DNA of 64,000 nt. Source: Micromonospora profundi (GTDB lineage: Bacteria > Actinomycetota > Actinomycetes > Mycobacteriales > Micromonosporaceae). A program made the position numbers and the translations under genes. The stretch covers positions 1,798,001 through 1,862,000 of the forward strand of contig NZ_JAATJK010000001.1 of assembly GCF_011927785.1 (NCBI RefSeq). The letters run 5' to 3'. The notes under the pieces were generated by a model that was not told the origin of the DNA, did no database searches, and was given only the letters and a program-made list of their open reading frames with translations. Shown piece by piece: positions 36,962 through 44,329 of this stretch; position 1 is the stretch's first letter, and the number at the start of each line of letters is the position of its first letter.

Positions 36962-38356
36962 CTAGCGGGCGGCCGGGGTGGCCGTCCCACCCGCGACGAC
37001 GTACGGCTCCGGAGATGACACGGTAGCCGGATCCGCCGCCGCCCAGTAGTGCCCGTCCGGGAACCGGTAGAGGGCTGTCGATTCCGGGCGCATCCGCGTG
37101 GAGTAGCCGGGCATGACGGGCAGGACGTACCCGCTGCCCGAGCCGGTGTCCCGCACGACGCACGGGTCGGTGAAGTGCTCGTGCAGGTGGTCGACGAACT
37201 CGGTGACCCGGCCGGTGAGATCACCGGAGATCGCGACGTAGTCGAGGACCGAGATGTGCTGGACCATCTCGCACAGCCCGACGCCGCCGGCGTGCGGACA
37301 CACGGGGACGTCGAACTTCGCGGCGAGCAGCAGCACGGCGACGATCTCGTTGATGCTGGCCAGCCGGCCGGTGTCCAACTGGCAGAAGTCGATCGCCCCG
37401 GCCTGGAACAACTGCTTGAACATCACCCTGTTGTGGCAGTGCTCCCCGGTGGCGACGCCGATGGGTGCCACGGCACGGCGGACTGCCGCGTGCCCCAGGA
37501 TGTCGTCGGGGCTTGTCGGCTCCTCGATCCACAGTGGTTCGAAGCGGGCGAGTGCCGTGACCCACTCGATGGCCTGTCCGACGTCCCACACCTGGTTGGC
37601 GTCGATCATCAGGTGGCGGTGCGGGCCGAGGATGTCCCGGGCGATCCCGCAGCGGCGGATGTCGTCGTCGAGGTCGGCGCCCACCTTGAGCTTGACGTAG
37701 CCGTAGCCCGAGTCGACAGCCTCCTGGCAGAGCCGGCGCAGCTTGTCGTCGCCGTAGCCGAGCCAACCTGCCGACGTCGTGTACGCGGGGTATCCGGTGC
37801 GGGCGAGCTCGGCGAGCCGATCGGCCTTCGTGCTCTCCTTGGCGCGGAGGATGGACAGGGCCTCGTCCCGGGTCAGCGCGTCGGAGAGATAGCGCAGGTC
37901 GGCGATGTCGACGAGCTGCTCGGGGGACATGTCGACGAGCAGCCTCCACAGTGGCTTGTCGGCGAGCCGGGCGACCAGGTCCCACGCCGCGTTCAACACG
38001 GCCGCCAACGAGAGGTGGATGACGCCCTTTTCCGGGCCGAGCCAGCGCAACTGGGAGTCGGAGGTGAGGTGACGGTAGACCGCACCCATGTCGGCGGCCA
38101 TCGTTGCCACGTCCATGCCGACCAGCCTGTTGGCCTGGTGCACCGCCGCCGCGGCGACGATGTCGTTGCCCCGGCCGATGGTGAAGGTCAGCCCGTGGCC
38201 AGCCAGTGGCACGCCTGCGCTGTCGATGCCGTCGGTGTGCAGTGTGACGTAGGCCGCCGAGTAGTCGCCGTCCTTGTTCATGGCGTCGGACCCGTCGGCT
38301 GTCAGCGAGGTGGGGAAGCGGACGTCCTCGACGGTGACGGCGGTGATCTGCGGCAT
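36962..38356 (-). CDS. fucD: L-fuconate dehydratase
   Basis: A 464-residue enolase-superfamily enzyme. ATG 38356 is chosen for its GAGGAG 5 bp upstream. The N-terminus VRFPTSLTADGSDAMNKDGDYS, TFTIGRGNDIV, DSQLRWLGPEKGVIH and FRYLSDAL-type segment (DLRYLSDALTRDEALSILR) match Xanthomonas FucD as I recall it. Catalytic features: KLK pair in YGYVKLKVGAD, ligands in MIDANQVWDVGQ, WIEEPTSPDD and ATGEHCHNR, and the His of CPHAGGVGLCE. It converts L-fuconate to 2-keto-3-deoxy-L-fuconate. First gene of a two-gene operon with the GntR regulator. Other pathway steps may be supplied by the 2.1-7.2 kb operon. Confidence 0.95.
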   Translation of the reverse strand: MPQITAVTVEDVRFPTSLTADGSDAMNKDGDYSAAYVTLHTDGIDSAGVPLAGHGLTFTIGRGNDIVAAAAVHQANRLVGMDVATMAADMGAVYRHLTSDSQLRWLGPEKGVIHLSLAAVLNAAWDLVARLADKPLWRLLVDMSPEQLVDIADLRYLSDALTRDEALSILRAKESTKADRLAELARTGYPAYTTSAGWLGYGDDKLRRLCQEAVDSGYGYVKLKVGADLDDDIRRCGIARDILGPHRHLMIDANQVWDVGQAIEWVTALARFEPLWIEEPTSPDDILGHAAVRRAVAPIGVATGEHCHNRVMFKQLFQAGAIDFCQLDTGRLASINEIVAVLLLAAKFDVPVCPHAGGVGLCEMVQHISVLDYVAISGDLTGRVTEFVDHLHEHFTDPCVVRDTGSGSGYVLPVMPGYSTRMRPESTALYRFPDGHYWAAADPATVSSPEPYVVAGGTATPAAR

Positions 38357-38379
38357 GCGCTCCTCGCCCGATTCGGCAA

Positions 38380-38429
38380 AAGATCGGATGATCAACAGGA
38401 GTATACGGACGCGCCGATCCGGACGTCAA
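38380..38429 (-). promoter_or_regulatory. fucD promoter with overlapping candidate GntR operator
   Basis: On the minus strand: TTGACG (38429-38424), 18-bp spacer, TATACT (38405-38400), then CTGTTGATCATCCGATCTT (38398-38380) immediately downstream, 24 bp before the fucD ATG. The last element contains both words shared with other sites (TGATCAACAG as its complement, and CATCCGATCTT). A protein bound there would block the start of transcription. Confidence 0.75.
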
Positions 38430-38557
38430 CGGCGCTGAATGGCTGTTGACCCCGTATGAATTGCGGATTATGAGAGCCATTCGTTACGATCATTGACTCC
38501 ATACATCAAATCTTTGTAGATTCCTCGGCGTTCCGGCTAGGTGCCGACTCCGAGCGC

Positions 38558-38965
38558 TCAGGCAGTCGAGGGCAGGTCGGCGATGAGCCGCTGAACCCGG
38601 TCGCGGATCTCGTCGCGGATCGGGCGGACGGCGTCGACGCCCCTGCCCGCCGGGTCGTCGAGTTTCCAGTCCTCGTACCGCTTGCCGGGGAAGACCGGGC
38701 AGGCGTCGCCGCAGCCCATTGTCACGATGATGTCGGACGACTCGGCGGTGGCGTACTCGAGGATCCTGGGGGTCTGGTCGGCGATGTCGATGCCGACCTC
38801 CCGCATGGCCTGCACGACCGCCGGGTTGACCGACTCGGCCGGGGCCGATCCGGCGGAGCGCACCTCGACGGCGTCGCCGGCAAGGTGGCGCAGCCAACCG
38901 GCGGCCATCTGCGAACGGCCGGCGTTGTGCACGCAGACGAACAGGACGCTGGGCTTGTCGCTCAC
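38558..38965 (-). CDS. arsC: Arsenate reductase, thioredoxin-coupled low-molecular-weight phosphatase type
   Basis: A 135-residue protein with the P-loop CX5R in FVCVHNAGRSQMAAGW (nucleophile C11), the later redox cysteines in TMGCGDACPVFPGKRYEDW and the Asp of WKLDDP. It reduces arsenate to arsenite for export. GTG 38965 overlaps the acr3 stop by 4 bp (GTGA), with GGAAGGA upstream, so it is the last gene of arsR-acr3-arsC. The longer frame upstream lies within acr3 and is not used. Confidence 0.93.
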   Translation of the reverse strand: MSDKPSVLFVCVHNAGRSQMAAGWLRHLAGDAVEVRSAGSAPAESVNPAVVQAMREVGIDIADQTPRILEYATAESSDIIVTMGCGDACPVFPGKRYEDWKLDDPAGRGVDAVRPIRDEIRDRVQRLIADLPSTA

Positions 38966-40068
38966 GGGGTTGTCCTTCCGGCCGGTGGCGCCTCGGCGCT
39001 TGTGGTGAAGAATCGGCGCGCCCACAGGGCGACGTAGACGAGCCCGACCAGGACGGGCACCTCGATCAGCGGACCGACGACCCCGGCGAGCGCCTCGCCG
39101 GAGGTGACGCCGAAGGTGCCGATCGCGACGGCGATGGCGAGTTCGAAGTTGTTGCCCGCGGCGGTGAACGCGAGCGTCGTGGTCCGCTCGTAGCCGAGAC
39201 CGATGGCGCGGCCGAGAGCGAAGGAGCCGGCCCACATGACTGCGAAGTACGCCAGCAGGGGGAGGGCGATGCGGGCGACGTCAACAGGCCTGCTGGTGAT
39301 GGCGTCACCCTGGAGGGCGAACAGGATCACGATCGTGAACAGCAGCCCGTAGAGGGCGGCGGGGCCGATCCTCGGCAGGAGACGTGTCTCGTACCACTCG
39401 CGGCCCCTGGCGCGTTCGCCCAGGCGGCGGGTGAGGTAGCCGGCGAGCAGTGGGATGCCGAGGAAGACCAGGACGTTGCCGGCGAGGTCCCAGCCCGACA
39501 TGCTCAGTTCGGCGCCGGGCAACCCCAGCCAGCCGGGAAGCACGGACAGGTAGAACCAGCCGAGCAGGCCGAAGGCGAGGACCTGGAACACCGAGTTGAG
39601 CGCCACCAGGACGGCGGCGGCCTCCCGGTCGCCGCAGGCCAGGTCGTTCCAGATGATCACCATGGCGATGCAGCGCGCCAGACCGACGATGATCAAACCG
39701 TTCCGGTACGCCGGCTGGTCAGCAAGGAAGACCCAGGCCAGGACGAACATCACAGCGGGGCCGACGAGCCAGTTGAGGGCCAGCGAGGAGATCAACAGGT
39801 GGCGGTCGCCGGTGACGGTGTCGAGCCGGTCGTAGCGAACCTTGGCCAGCACCGGGTACATCATGATCAGCAGTCCGGCCGCGATCGGCAGCGAGATTCC
39901 GCCGATCGTCACCGCGTTCAGGGCGGTGTCCAGGCCGGGAATCAAGCGGCCGAGGAGCAGCCCGGCGAGCATGGCCAGCCCGATCCAGACCGGCAGGAAC
40001 CGGTCGAGCCGGGAGAGCCTGCCGGCCACGTTGCTCCCGGGCGGGCGCGACAGCAGGTCGGTGCTCAT
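38962..40068 (-). CDS. acr3: Arsenite efflux transporter, ACR3 family
   Basis: A 368-residue membrane protein with ten spans starting from LSRLDRFLPVWIGLAMLAGLLLGRLIPGL. ARCIAMVIIWNDLACGDREAAAVLVALNSVFQ contains the conserved cysteine needed for arsenite transport, and AFTAAGNNFELAIAVAIGTFG is the other family hallmark. It exports arsenite using the proton gradient. ATG 40068 is preferred because the family N-terminus begins just after it; the ribosome-binding site is weak. It lies 58 bp after arsR and overlaps arsC. Confidence 0.94.
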   Translation of the reverse strand: MSTDLLSRPPGSNVAGRLSRLDRFLPVWIGLAMLAGLLLGRLIPGLDTALNAVTIGGISLPIAAGLLIMMYPVLAKVRYDRLDTVTGDRHLLISSLALNWLVGPAVMFVLAWVFLADQPAYRNGLIIVGLARCIAMVIIWNDLACGDREAAAVLVALNSVFQVLAFGLLGWFYLSVLPGWLGLPGAELSMSGWDLAGNVLVFLGIPLLAGYLTRRLGERARGREWYETRLLPRIGPAALYGLLFTIVILFALQGDAITSRPVDVARIALPLLAYFAVMWAGSFALGRAIGLGYERTTTLAFTAAGNNFELAIAVAIGTFGVTSGEALAGVVGPLIEVPVLVGLVYVALWARRFFTTSAEAPPAGRTTP

Positions 40069-40126
40069 GACCGCACCCGGTGGTCGGCGGAGGCGCGGAG
40101 GTCGTCGGGTAGGTGGCGGTCGTCGG

Positions 40127-40501
40127 TCACGACTGCGCCGGTTCGGTGGCGAGCAGGGCGGCGAGCTGCCGCAGGACGGCCGGCCGGGCCCGGTAGTAGA
40201 CCCAGGTGCCACGACGCTCGGCGTCGACGAGCCCCGCCTGGCGCAGCGTTCGGAGGTGGTGCGAGATGGTCGGGCCGGTCAGGTCGAACGCGGGAGTGAG
40301 ATCGCAGACGCAGATCTCGCCACCTTCGGCGGAGGCGATCATCGACAGGAGTTGCAGCCGTACCGGATCGCCCAGGGCCTTGAACGCGGGGGCGAGTGCC
40401 ACAGCGGTCTCGGCCGGCACGCGGTGCTGAGTCAGGGAGGGGCAGCACGGCGCGTCCATGGCTGGGTCGACGGGTGCGGGGGGAGCCGCCTGTTGTGACA
40501 T
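40127..40501 (-). CDS. arsR: ArsR-family arsenite-responsive repressor
   Basis: A 124-residue winged-helix repressor (FKALGDPVRLQLLSMI, TISHHLRTLRQAGLVDAERRGTWVYYRA). The alpha-3 metal site EICVCDL gives C64 and C66, and an N-terminal CC pair (C19, C20) could provide the third thiol for As(III). It leads the minus-strand ars operon and faces the acetyltransferase gene across a 100-bp region with a symmetric dyad, so it probably represses both directions. Start ATG 40501; an internal ATG (residue 15) is possible. Confidence 0.93.
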   Translation of the reverse strand: MSQQAAPPAPVDPAMDAPCCPSLTQHRVPAETAVALAPAFKALGDPVRLQLLSMIASAEGGEICVCDLTPAFDLTGPTISHHLRTLRQAGLVDAERRGTWVYYRARPAVLRQLAALLATEPAQS

Positions 40502-40510
40502 CGCTCTAGG

Positions 40511-40559
40511 TTGACAGGCATCTAATCAGCGTGCAAGTGTCTGATTCGACAGGCGTCAA
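40511..40559. promoter_or_regulatory. ars operator dyad between divergent ars genes
   Basis: A two-tier inverted repeat centred on 40535: AATCAG (40524-40529) / CTGATT (40541-40546) and, outside it, TTGAC (40511-40515) / GTCAA (40555-40559). Both pairs share the same centre, so it is a single extended dyad suited to an ArsR dimer controlling both transcripts. Confidence 0.7.
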
Positions 40560-40601
40560 GACAGGCGTTCCGATCCCCGTCGACCCGAACGGAGGCCGCC
40601 G

Positions 40602-41099
40602 ATGGCCGATATCAGCGTGCGACCCATGGCCGCCGCCGACGCGGGCCCCGTCCTGGCGATCTACCAGGCCGGGCTCGACGCGGGCAACGCCAGCTTCGAG
40701 GTCACCGCGCCGACCTGGGCGGCGTTCGACACCACCCGACTGGCCGCGCACCGCTTCGTGGCGGTCGATCGCGCCGGCACCGTGCTCGGCTGGATCGCGG
40801 TCTCGCCGACGTCGACGCGCGCCGTCTACGCGGGCGTGGTCGAGCACTCGGTCTACGTCGACCCGACCGCCCAGGGGCAGGGGATCGCCCGACTGCTGCT
40901 CGACACGCTCGTCGCCTCGACCGAGGCCGCCGGCATCTGGACGATCCAGTCCGGGATCTTTCCGGAGAACGTCGCCAGCCTGCGCCTGCACGAGCGGGCC
41001 GGGTTCCGCGTCGTCGGCGTCCGCGAACGAGTCGGCCGCCACCACGACCGCTGGCGGGACGTCGTCCTGCTCGAACGCCGCAGCCCCACCGTCACCTGA
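40602..41099 (+). CDS. GNAT N-acetyltransferase, ArsN/phosphinothricin acetyltransferase type
   Basis: A 165-residue GNAT protein (ISVRPMAAADAGPVLAIYQAGLDAGNASFE, SVYVDPTAQGQGIARLLL with the acetyl-CoA loop, SGIFPENVASLRLHERAGFRVVGVRERVG). These motifs are those of the Pat/Bar and ArsN1 group, which acetylate the glutamine-synthetase inhibitors phosphinothricin and arsinothricin. Because it lies in an ars cluster opposite arsR, the ArsN role (resistance to the organoarsenical antibiotic) is favoured. Start ATG 40602. It is followed by the flavoprotein 53 bp on. Confidence 0.88.
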   Translation: MADISVRPMAAADAGPVLAIYQAGLDAGNASFEVTAPTWAAFDTTRLAAHRFVAVDRAGTVLGWIAVSPTSTRAVYAGVVEHSVYVDPTAQGQGIARLLLDTLVASTEAAGIWTIQSGIFPENVASLRLHERAGFRVVGVRERVGRHHDRWRDVVLLERRSPTVT

Positions 41100-41152
41100 C
41101 GCGCCAGCATCCACCCGCCCGGCCGACAGTTTCCCGCGAAGGAGTTCCTGAC

Positions 41153-42571
41153 ATGAGCGCCCTGGACAACCTGCCCGTCGCCGTCATCGGCGCCGGCCCC
41201 GTCGGCTTGGCCGCCGCCGCGCGCCTGCACGAGCGCGGCCTCCCGTTCGTCGTCCTGGAAGCGGGGCACGCCGCCGGTGCGGCAGTACGCGAGTGGGGGC
41301 ACGTACGGCTGTTCTCCCCGTGGCGCTACAACATCGACCCGGCCGCCCGCCTGATCCTGGACGAGGCCGGATGGATCGCCCCCGACCCGCAGGCCCTGCC
41401 CACCGGGGCCGAACTGGTCGACGACTACCTCCAGCCGCTCGCGCAGTCGCCGCAGCTCAAGCCGCACCTGCGCTACGGCGCCCGGGTCGAGGCCATCAGC
41501 CGTCTCGGCCTGGACCGGCTACGCAGCGCCGGACGCGACACCACCCCGTTCCTCATCCGCCTCGCCACCGGCGACGAACTGCTCGCCCGTGCCGTCATCG
41601 ACGCCTCCGGCACCTGGCGTACCCCCAACGTGCTCGGCGCGTCCGGCCTGCCGGCCCGGGGCGAGGCCGACGTGGCCGCGTACCTGGAGCACGCGTTGCC
41701 GGACGTGCTCGGCACCGACCGGGAGCGGTTCGCCGGACGGCACACACTTGTGGTGGGCGCCGGCCACTCGGCGGCCAACACTCTGCTGGTCCTCGCGGAC
41801 CTGGCCACCCAGCAGCCGGGCACGCAGGTGAGCTGGGCAATCCGTGCCGACGCGCCGACGCGGACGTACGGCGGGGGGAGCGCCGACGCCCTCCCGGCGC
41901 GCGGCGCCCTCGGATCGCGGCTGCGTGAGCACGTCGACGCCGGCCGGATCCGGCTGCTCACCGGCGTCAGCGTGCACACGCTCACCCCGGCCGACGGACG
42001 TGTCGCAGTGGTCGTCAGGCGTGCCGACGGCACCGAGGAGACGGTCCTGGCCGATCGCGTCGTCGCGGCCACCGGCTTCCGTCCCGACCACTCGATCACC
42101 GCGGAGCTGCGCCTCGACCTGGACCCCATCATGGGCGCCACCCGGACGCTGGCCCCACTGATCGACCCGAACGAGCATTCCTGCGGCACCGTCCCGCCGC
42201 ACGGCGTCGACGAGCTGACCCACCCGGAACCCGGCTACCACGCTGTCGGCGCGAAGTCCTACGGCCGGGCGCCGACGTTCCTCATGGCCACCGGCTACGA
42301 GCAGGTCCGCAGCGTCGTGGCCGCCCTCGCCGGTGACTGGGCCGCGGCCCGGGACGTCCAGCTCGACCTCCCCGAGACCGGCGTCTGCAACAGCAATCCC
42401 GTGGACCCGGCCGCAGGCGACGGCTGCTGCGGGTCGACGCCGTCGGTCGAGCCGCCCGCTCGCGGGCTGGCCACCGGGATCTCCGGCGGACTGCTGGGCA
42501 CCCCGCTCAACCTGGTCGCGCTCGACGCCGTACCCGCCGACGCCCAGGCTGGCGGCTGCTGCGCGAGTTGA
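41153..42571 (+). CDS. FAD/NAD(P)-binding monooxygenase-like protein, ArsO type
   Basis: A 472-residue flavoprotein: FAD GxGxxG at VAVIGAGPVGLAAAARL, a second dinucleotide site at LVVGAGHSAANTLLVL and the late ATGFRPD motif. Proteins of this kind in ars operons are called ArsO; their substrate is not settled. Odd: the last 80 residues carry cysteine pairs GDGCCGS and AGGCCAS (at the very C-terminus) plus GVCNSN, absent from ordinary flavin monooxygenases and plausible arsenite ligands. AAGGAG precedes the ATG. It probably shares the arsN transcript. Confidence 0.85.
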   Translation: MSALDNLPVAVIGAGPVGLAAAARLHERGLPFVVLEAGHAAGAAVREWGHVRLFSPWRYNIDPAARLILDEAGWIAPDPQALPTGAELVDDYLQPLAQSPQLKPHLRYGARVEAISRLGLDRLRSAGRDTTPFLIRLATGDELLARAVIDASGTWRTPNVLGASGLPARGEADVAAYLEHALPDVLGTDRERFAGRHTLVVGAGHSAANTLLVLADLATQQPGTQVSWAIRADAPTRTYGGGSADALPARGALGSRLREHVDAGRIRLLTGVSVHTLTPADGRVAVVVRRADGTEETVLADRVVAATGFRPDHSITAELRLDLDPIMGATRTLAPLIDPNEHSCGTVPPHGVDELTHPEPGYHAVGAKSYGRAPTFLMATGYEQVRSVVAALAGDWAAARDVQLDLPETGVCNSNPVDPAAGDGCCGSTPSVEPPARGLATGISGGLLGTPLNLVALDAVPADAQAGGCCAS

Positions 42572-42579
42572 CGCCCCGC

Positions 42580-42604
42580 GGTGCCCGCCGACCCGGCGGG
42601 CACC
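42580..42604. terminator. Terminator after the ArsO-like gene
   Basis: GGTGCCCGCCG (42580-42590) pairs perfectly with CGGCGGGCACC (42594-42604), loop ACC, 8 bp after the stop and ahead of the convergent zinc-finger gene. Confidence 0.75.
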
Positions 42605-42648
42605 GAGGGTCTCGCCAGCCGCGCGTGGCCGACGCCGGCCGCGCGCCG

Positions 42649-43020
42649 TCACCGGCGGCTGGCGCAGGCCACGCAGGTACGCGCCGAAGGGCGCGCGGCG
42701 AGGCGCTCGTCAGGAATCGGGAGGGAACACCGCTCGCACACGCCATAGGTGCCGGCGTCGAGGCGTTGCACAGCGACGTCCAGCTCGGTCAGCCGTCGGC
42801 GGGCCGCTGTCAGGACCGCTGTGAGTTGTGCCCGTTCGAAGGCGATGGTGCTGCCCTCCGGGTCGTGCTCGTCGTCGGCGTTCGACGAGCGGGACGCCTC
42901 GAAGAGGGCACGTAGGTCGTCGTCGAGCGCATGCACCTGAGCCTCAGTCGCGTCGCGCGAGGCCAGCAGCTCCGCGCGGACCGCCGAGAATCCCTGTCCA
43001 TCCGGCCACGCTACTGCCAA
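42649..43020 (-). CDS. DksA/TraR-type C4 zinc-finger protein
   Basis: A 123-residue protein of the TraR/DksA group: an N-terminal helical coiled-coil (about 12-90, SAVRAELLASRDATEAQVHALDDDLRALFEA) and a C-terminal zinc finger CERC...CVAC. In actinomycetes such proteins are common, act on RNA polymerase or are of unknown role. The first codon consistent with full length is TTG 43020 with a weak ribosome-binding site, so the exact start is uncertain. It is followed downstream by the ars terminator and preceded by the ion-channel gene 40 bp away. Confidence 0.85.
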   Translation of the reverse strand: MAVAWPDGQGFSAVRAELLASRDATEAQVHALDDDLRALFEASRSSNADDEHDPEGSTIAFERAQLTAVLTAARRRLTELDVAVQRLDAGTYGVCERCSLPIPDERLAARPSARTCVACASRR

Positions 43021-43060
43021 CCGCCCACGGAAAGCCCTGCCGGCGGGCGACAGCGCGCGT

Positions 43061-44056
43061 TCACCGTCTGGTGTGGGCGCCGTCGCGGTGCGGGCGACCG
43101 TGCCCGTCCTCCCTGTCGATGCGTAGCTCCCGCTCCAACTCGGCGATGACCGCCCGCAGATCGTCCAGCCGCTGGGTGAGCGCGATGCGGTCGACCTCGT
43201 CCGGCACGCCGTCGCCGTCCTCGTCGTAGTCGGGGGCCAACCGCTCGGTCATCTCCAACCGGCGCGCCTCCTCCATGGAGTTGACGATGACGGCGATGAG
43301 GATGTTGAGCAGCAGGTTGACGGTGATGAGCACGTAGCTGACGTAGTAGACGAGCGTCCACGGCGAGAGGGCCATGCCCTGCGCGATCAGGTCCGGCAGG
43401 GTCTCCAGTGACAGCAGCACGAACAGCGTGAGCAGCGACCGCCCGATGTCGCCGTACTCCTCGGGATAGGTGCTGCCGAAGATCAGCCAGCCGGCCATGC
43501 CGTACACGTAGAGCGTCACAACGGCGAGGGCGAGGAACCCGGCGACGCCGGGGATGCTGCGCCACAGGGCGGAGACGATGGTACGAAGGCCCGGCGAGAA
43601 CCGCACCAGCCGCAGCATCCGGGCGACCCGCACCACGCGCAGCAGCGCCGAGTCGCCGTGCAGGCCCGGAATGAAGATCGCCGCGATCACCACGAAGTCG
43701 AAGACGTTCCAGCCGTGCCGGAAGAAGTCCTGCGGTCGGCGGCCGTAGGCGGCCAGCCGGATGCCGATCTCGATGACGAAGACCGCGCGGAAGGCCAGTT
43801 CCAGCGAGTGCAGCAGGGTGTCCGCCGAGGTCAGGTCGTCGTAGGTCTCCAACCCGAGGACGATCCCGTTGGCGAGGATGACGATGACGATGACGATCTC
43901 GAAGGGGCGCGACCGGGCGAGTCGGTCGCAGCGGTCGGCCCATCGGGGTCGGCGGTGCGGGGACGAGGCCGGCGTGCCCCGCTGCGCGGGCGCGGGTGCT
44001 CCACTCACCAGCCAACCGACCCGGTGGCGTGGTCGGAGGCCGTGGGGCGGGTGCAC
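43061..44056 (-). CDS. Voltage-gated cation channel (bacterial sodium-channel type) with EF-hand-like loop
   Basis: A 331-residue six-span channel. S1 about 52-70, S2 84-103, S3 115-131, voltage sensor S4 137-160 with arginines R140, R143, R146, R149 and R152, S5 169-195, pore loop 206-226 with filter region SLETLPD, S6 236-262. After S6 the neck holds DEDGDGVPDEVD (278-289), which has acidic residues at EF-hand loop positions 1, 3, 5, 9 and 12 and Gly at 6, followed by a heptad coiled coil (293-315). This suggests tetramers whose gating might sense calcium (inference). The filter differs from TLESW of NaChBac. GTG 44056 is the longest start; a GTG at residue 18 is an alternative. Confidence 0.88.
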   Translation of the reverse strand: MHPPHGLRPRHRVGWLVSGAPAPAQRGTPASSPHRRPRWADRCDRLARSRPFEIVIVIVILANGIVLGLETYDDLTSADTLLHSLELAFRAVFVIEIGIRLAAYGRRPQDFFRHGWNVFDFVVIAAIFIPGLHGDSALLRVVRVARMLRLVRFSPGLRTIVSALWRSIPGVAGFLALAVVTLYVYGMAGWLIFGSTYPEEYGDIGRSLLTLFVLLSLETLPDLIAQGMALSPWTLVYYVSYVLITVNLLLNILIAVIVNSMEEARRLEMTERLAPDYDEDGDGVPDEVDRIALTQRLDDLRAVIAELERELRIDREDGHGRPHRDGAHTRR

Positions 44057-44281
44057 CCGTGACCGTTGTGAAGGCGGTGCGAGGGGCGTCCGGGCATGTC
44101 CACAAGCCTAAGCCAAGATCAATAGTCGTGGGCCGGCCTGCCCCGTGCGATGGCACCACATCCACAGGGGGCAGCGGGGCCGCGCCAGCGCCCTCGTAGT
44201 GAGCACTTCTCAGGCGGTGTCGTGGCCGGTAGCATGCGAGTCGCTTCCCTTGCAGCCATCGGGCGAGCCGATCTGGCGAGC

Positions 44282-44318
44282 TGACCTGGGGAATGTGGAT
44301 CTCATCCGTCCCAGGTCA
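44282..44318. promoter_or_regulatory. Inverted repeat upstream of epoxide hydrolase
   Basis: TGACCTGGG (44282-44290) and CCCAGGTCA (44310-44318), a perfect 9-bp inverted repeat with 19-bp spacer, end 11 bp before the ATG. It could be an operator or a translation-inhibiting hairpin just ahead of the ribosome-binding site CGGAGG. Confidence 0.5.
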
Positions 44319-44329
44319 CGGAGGCCCTC

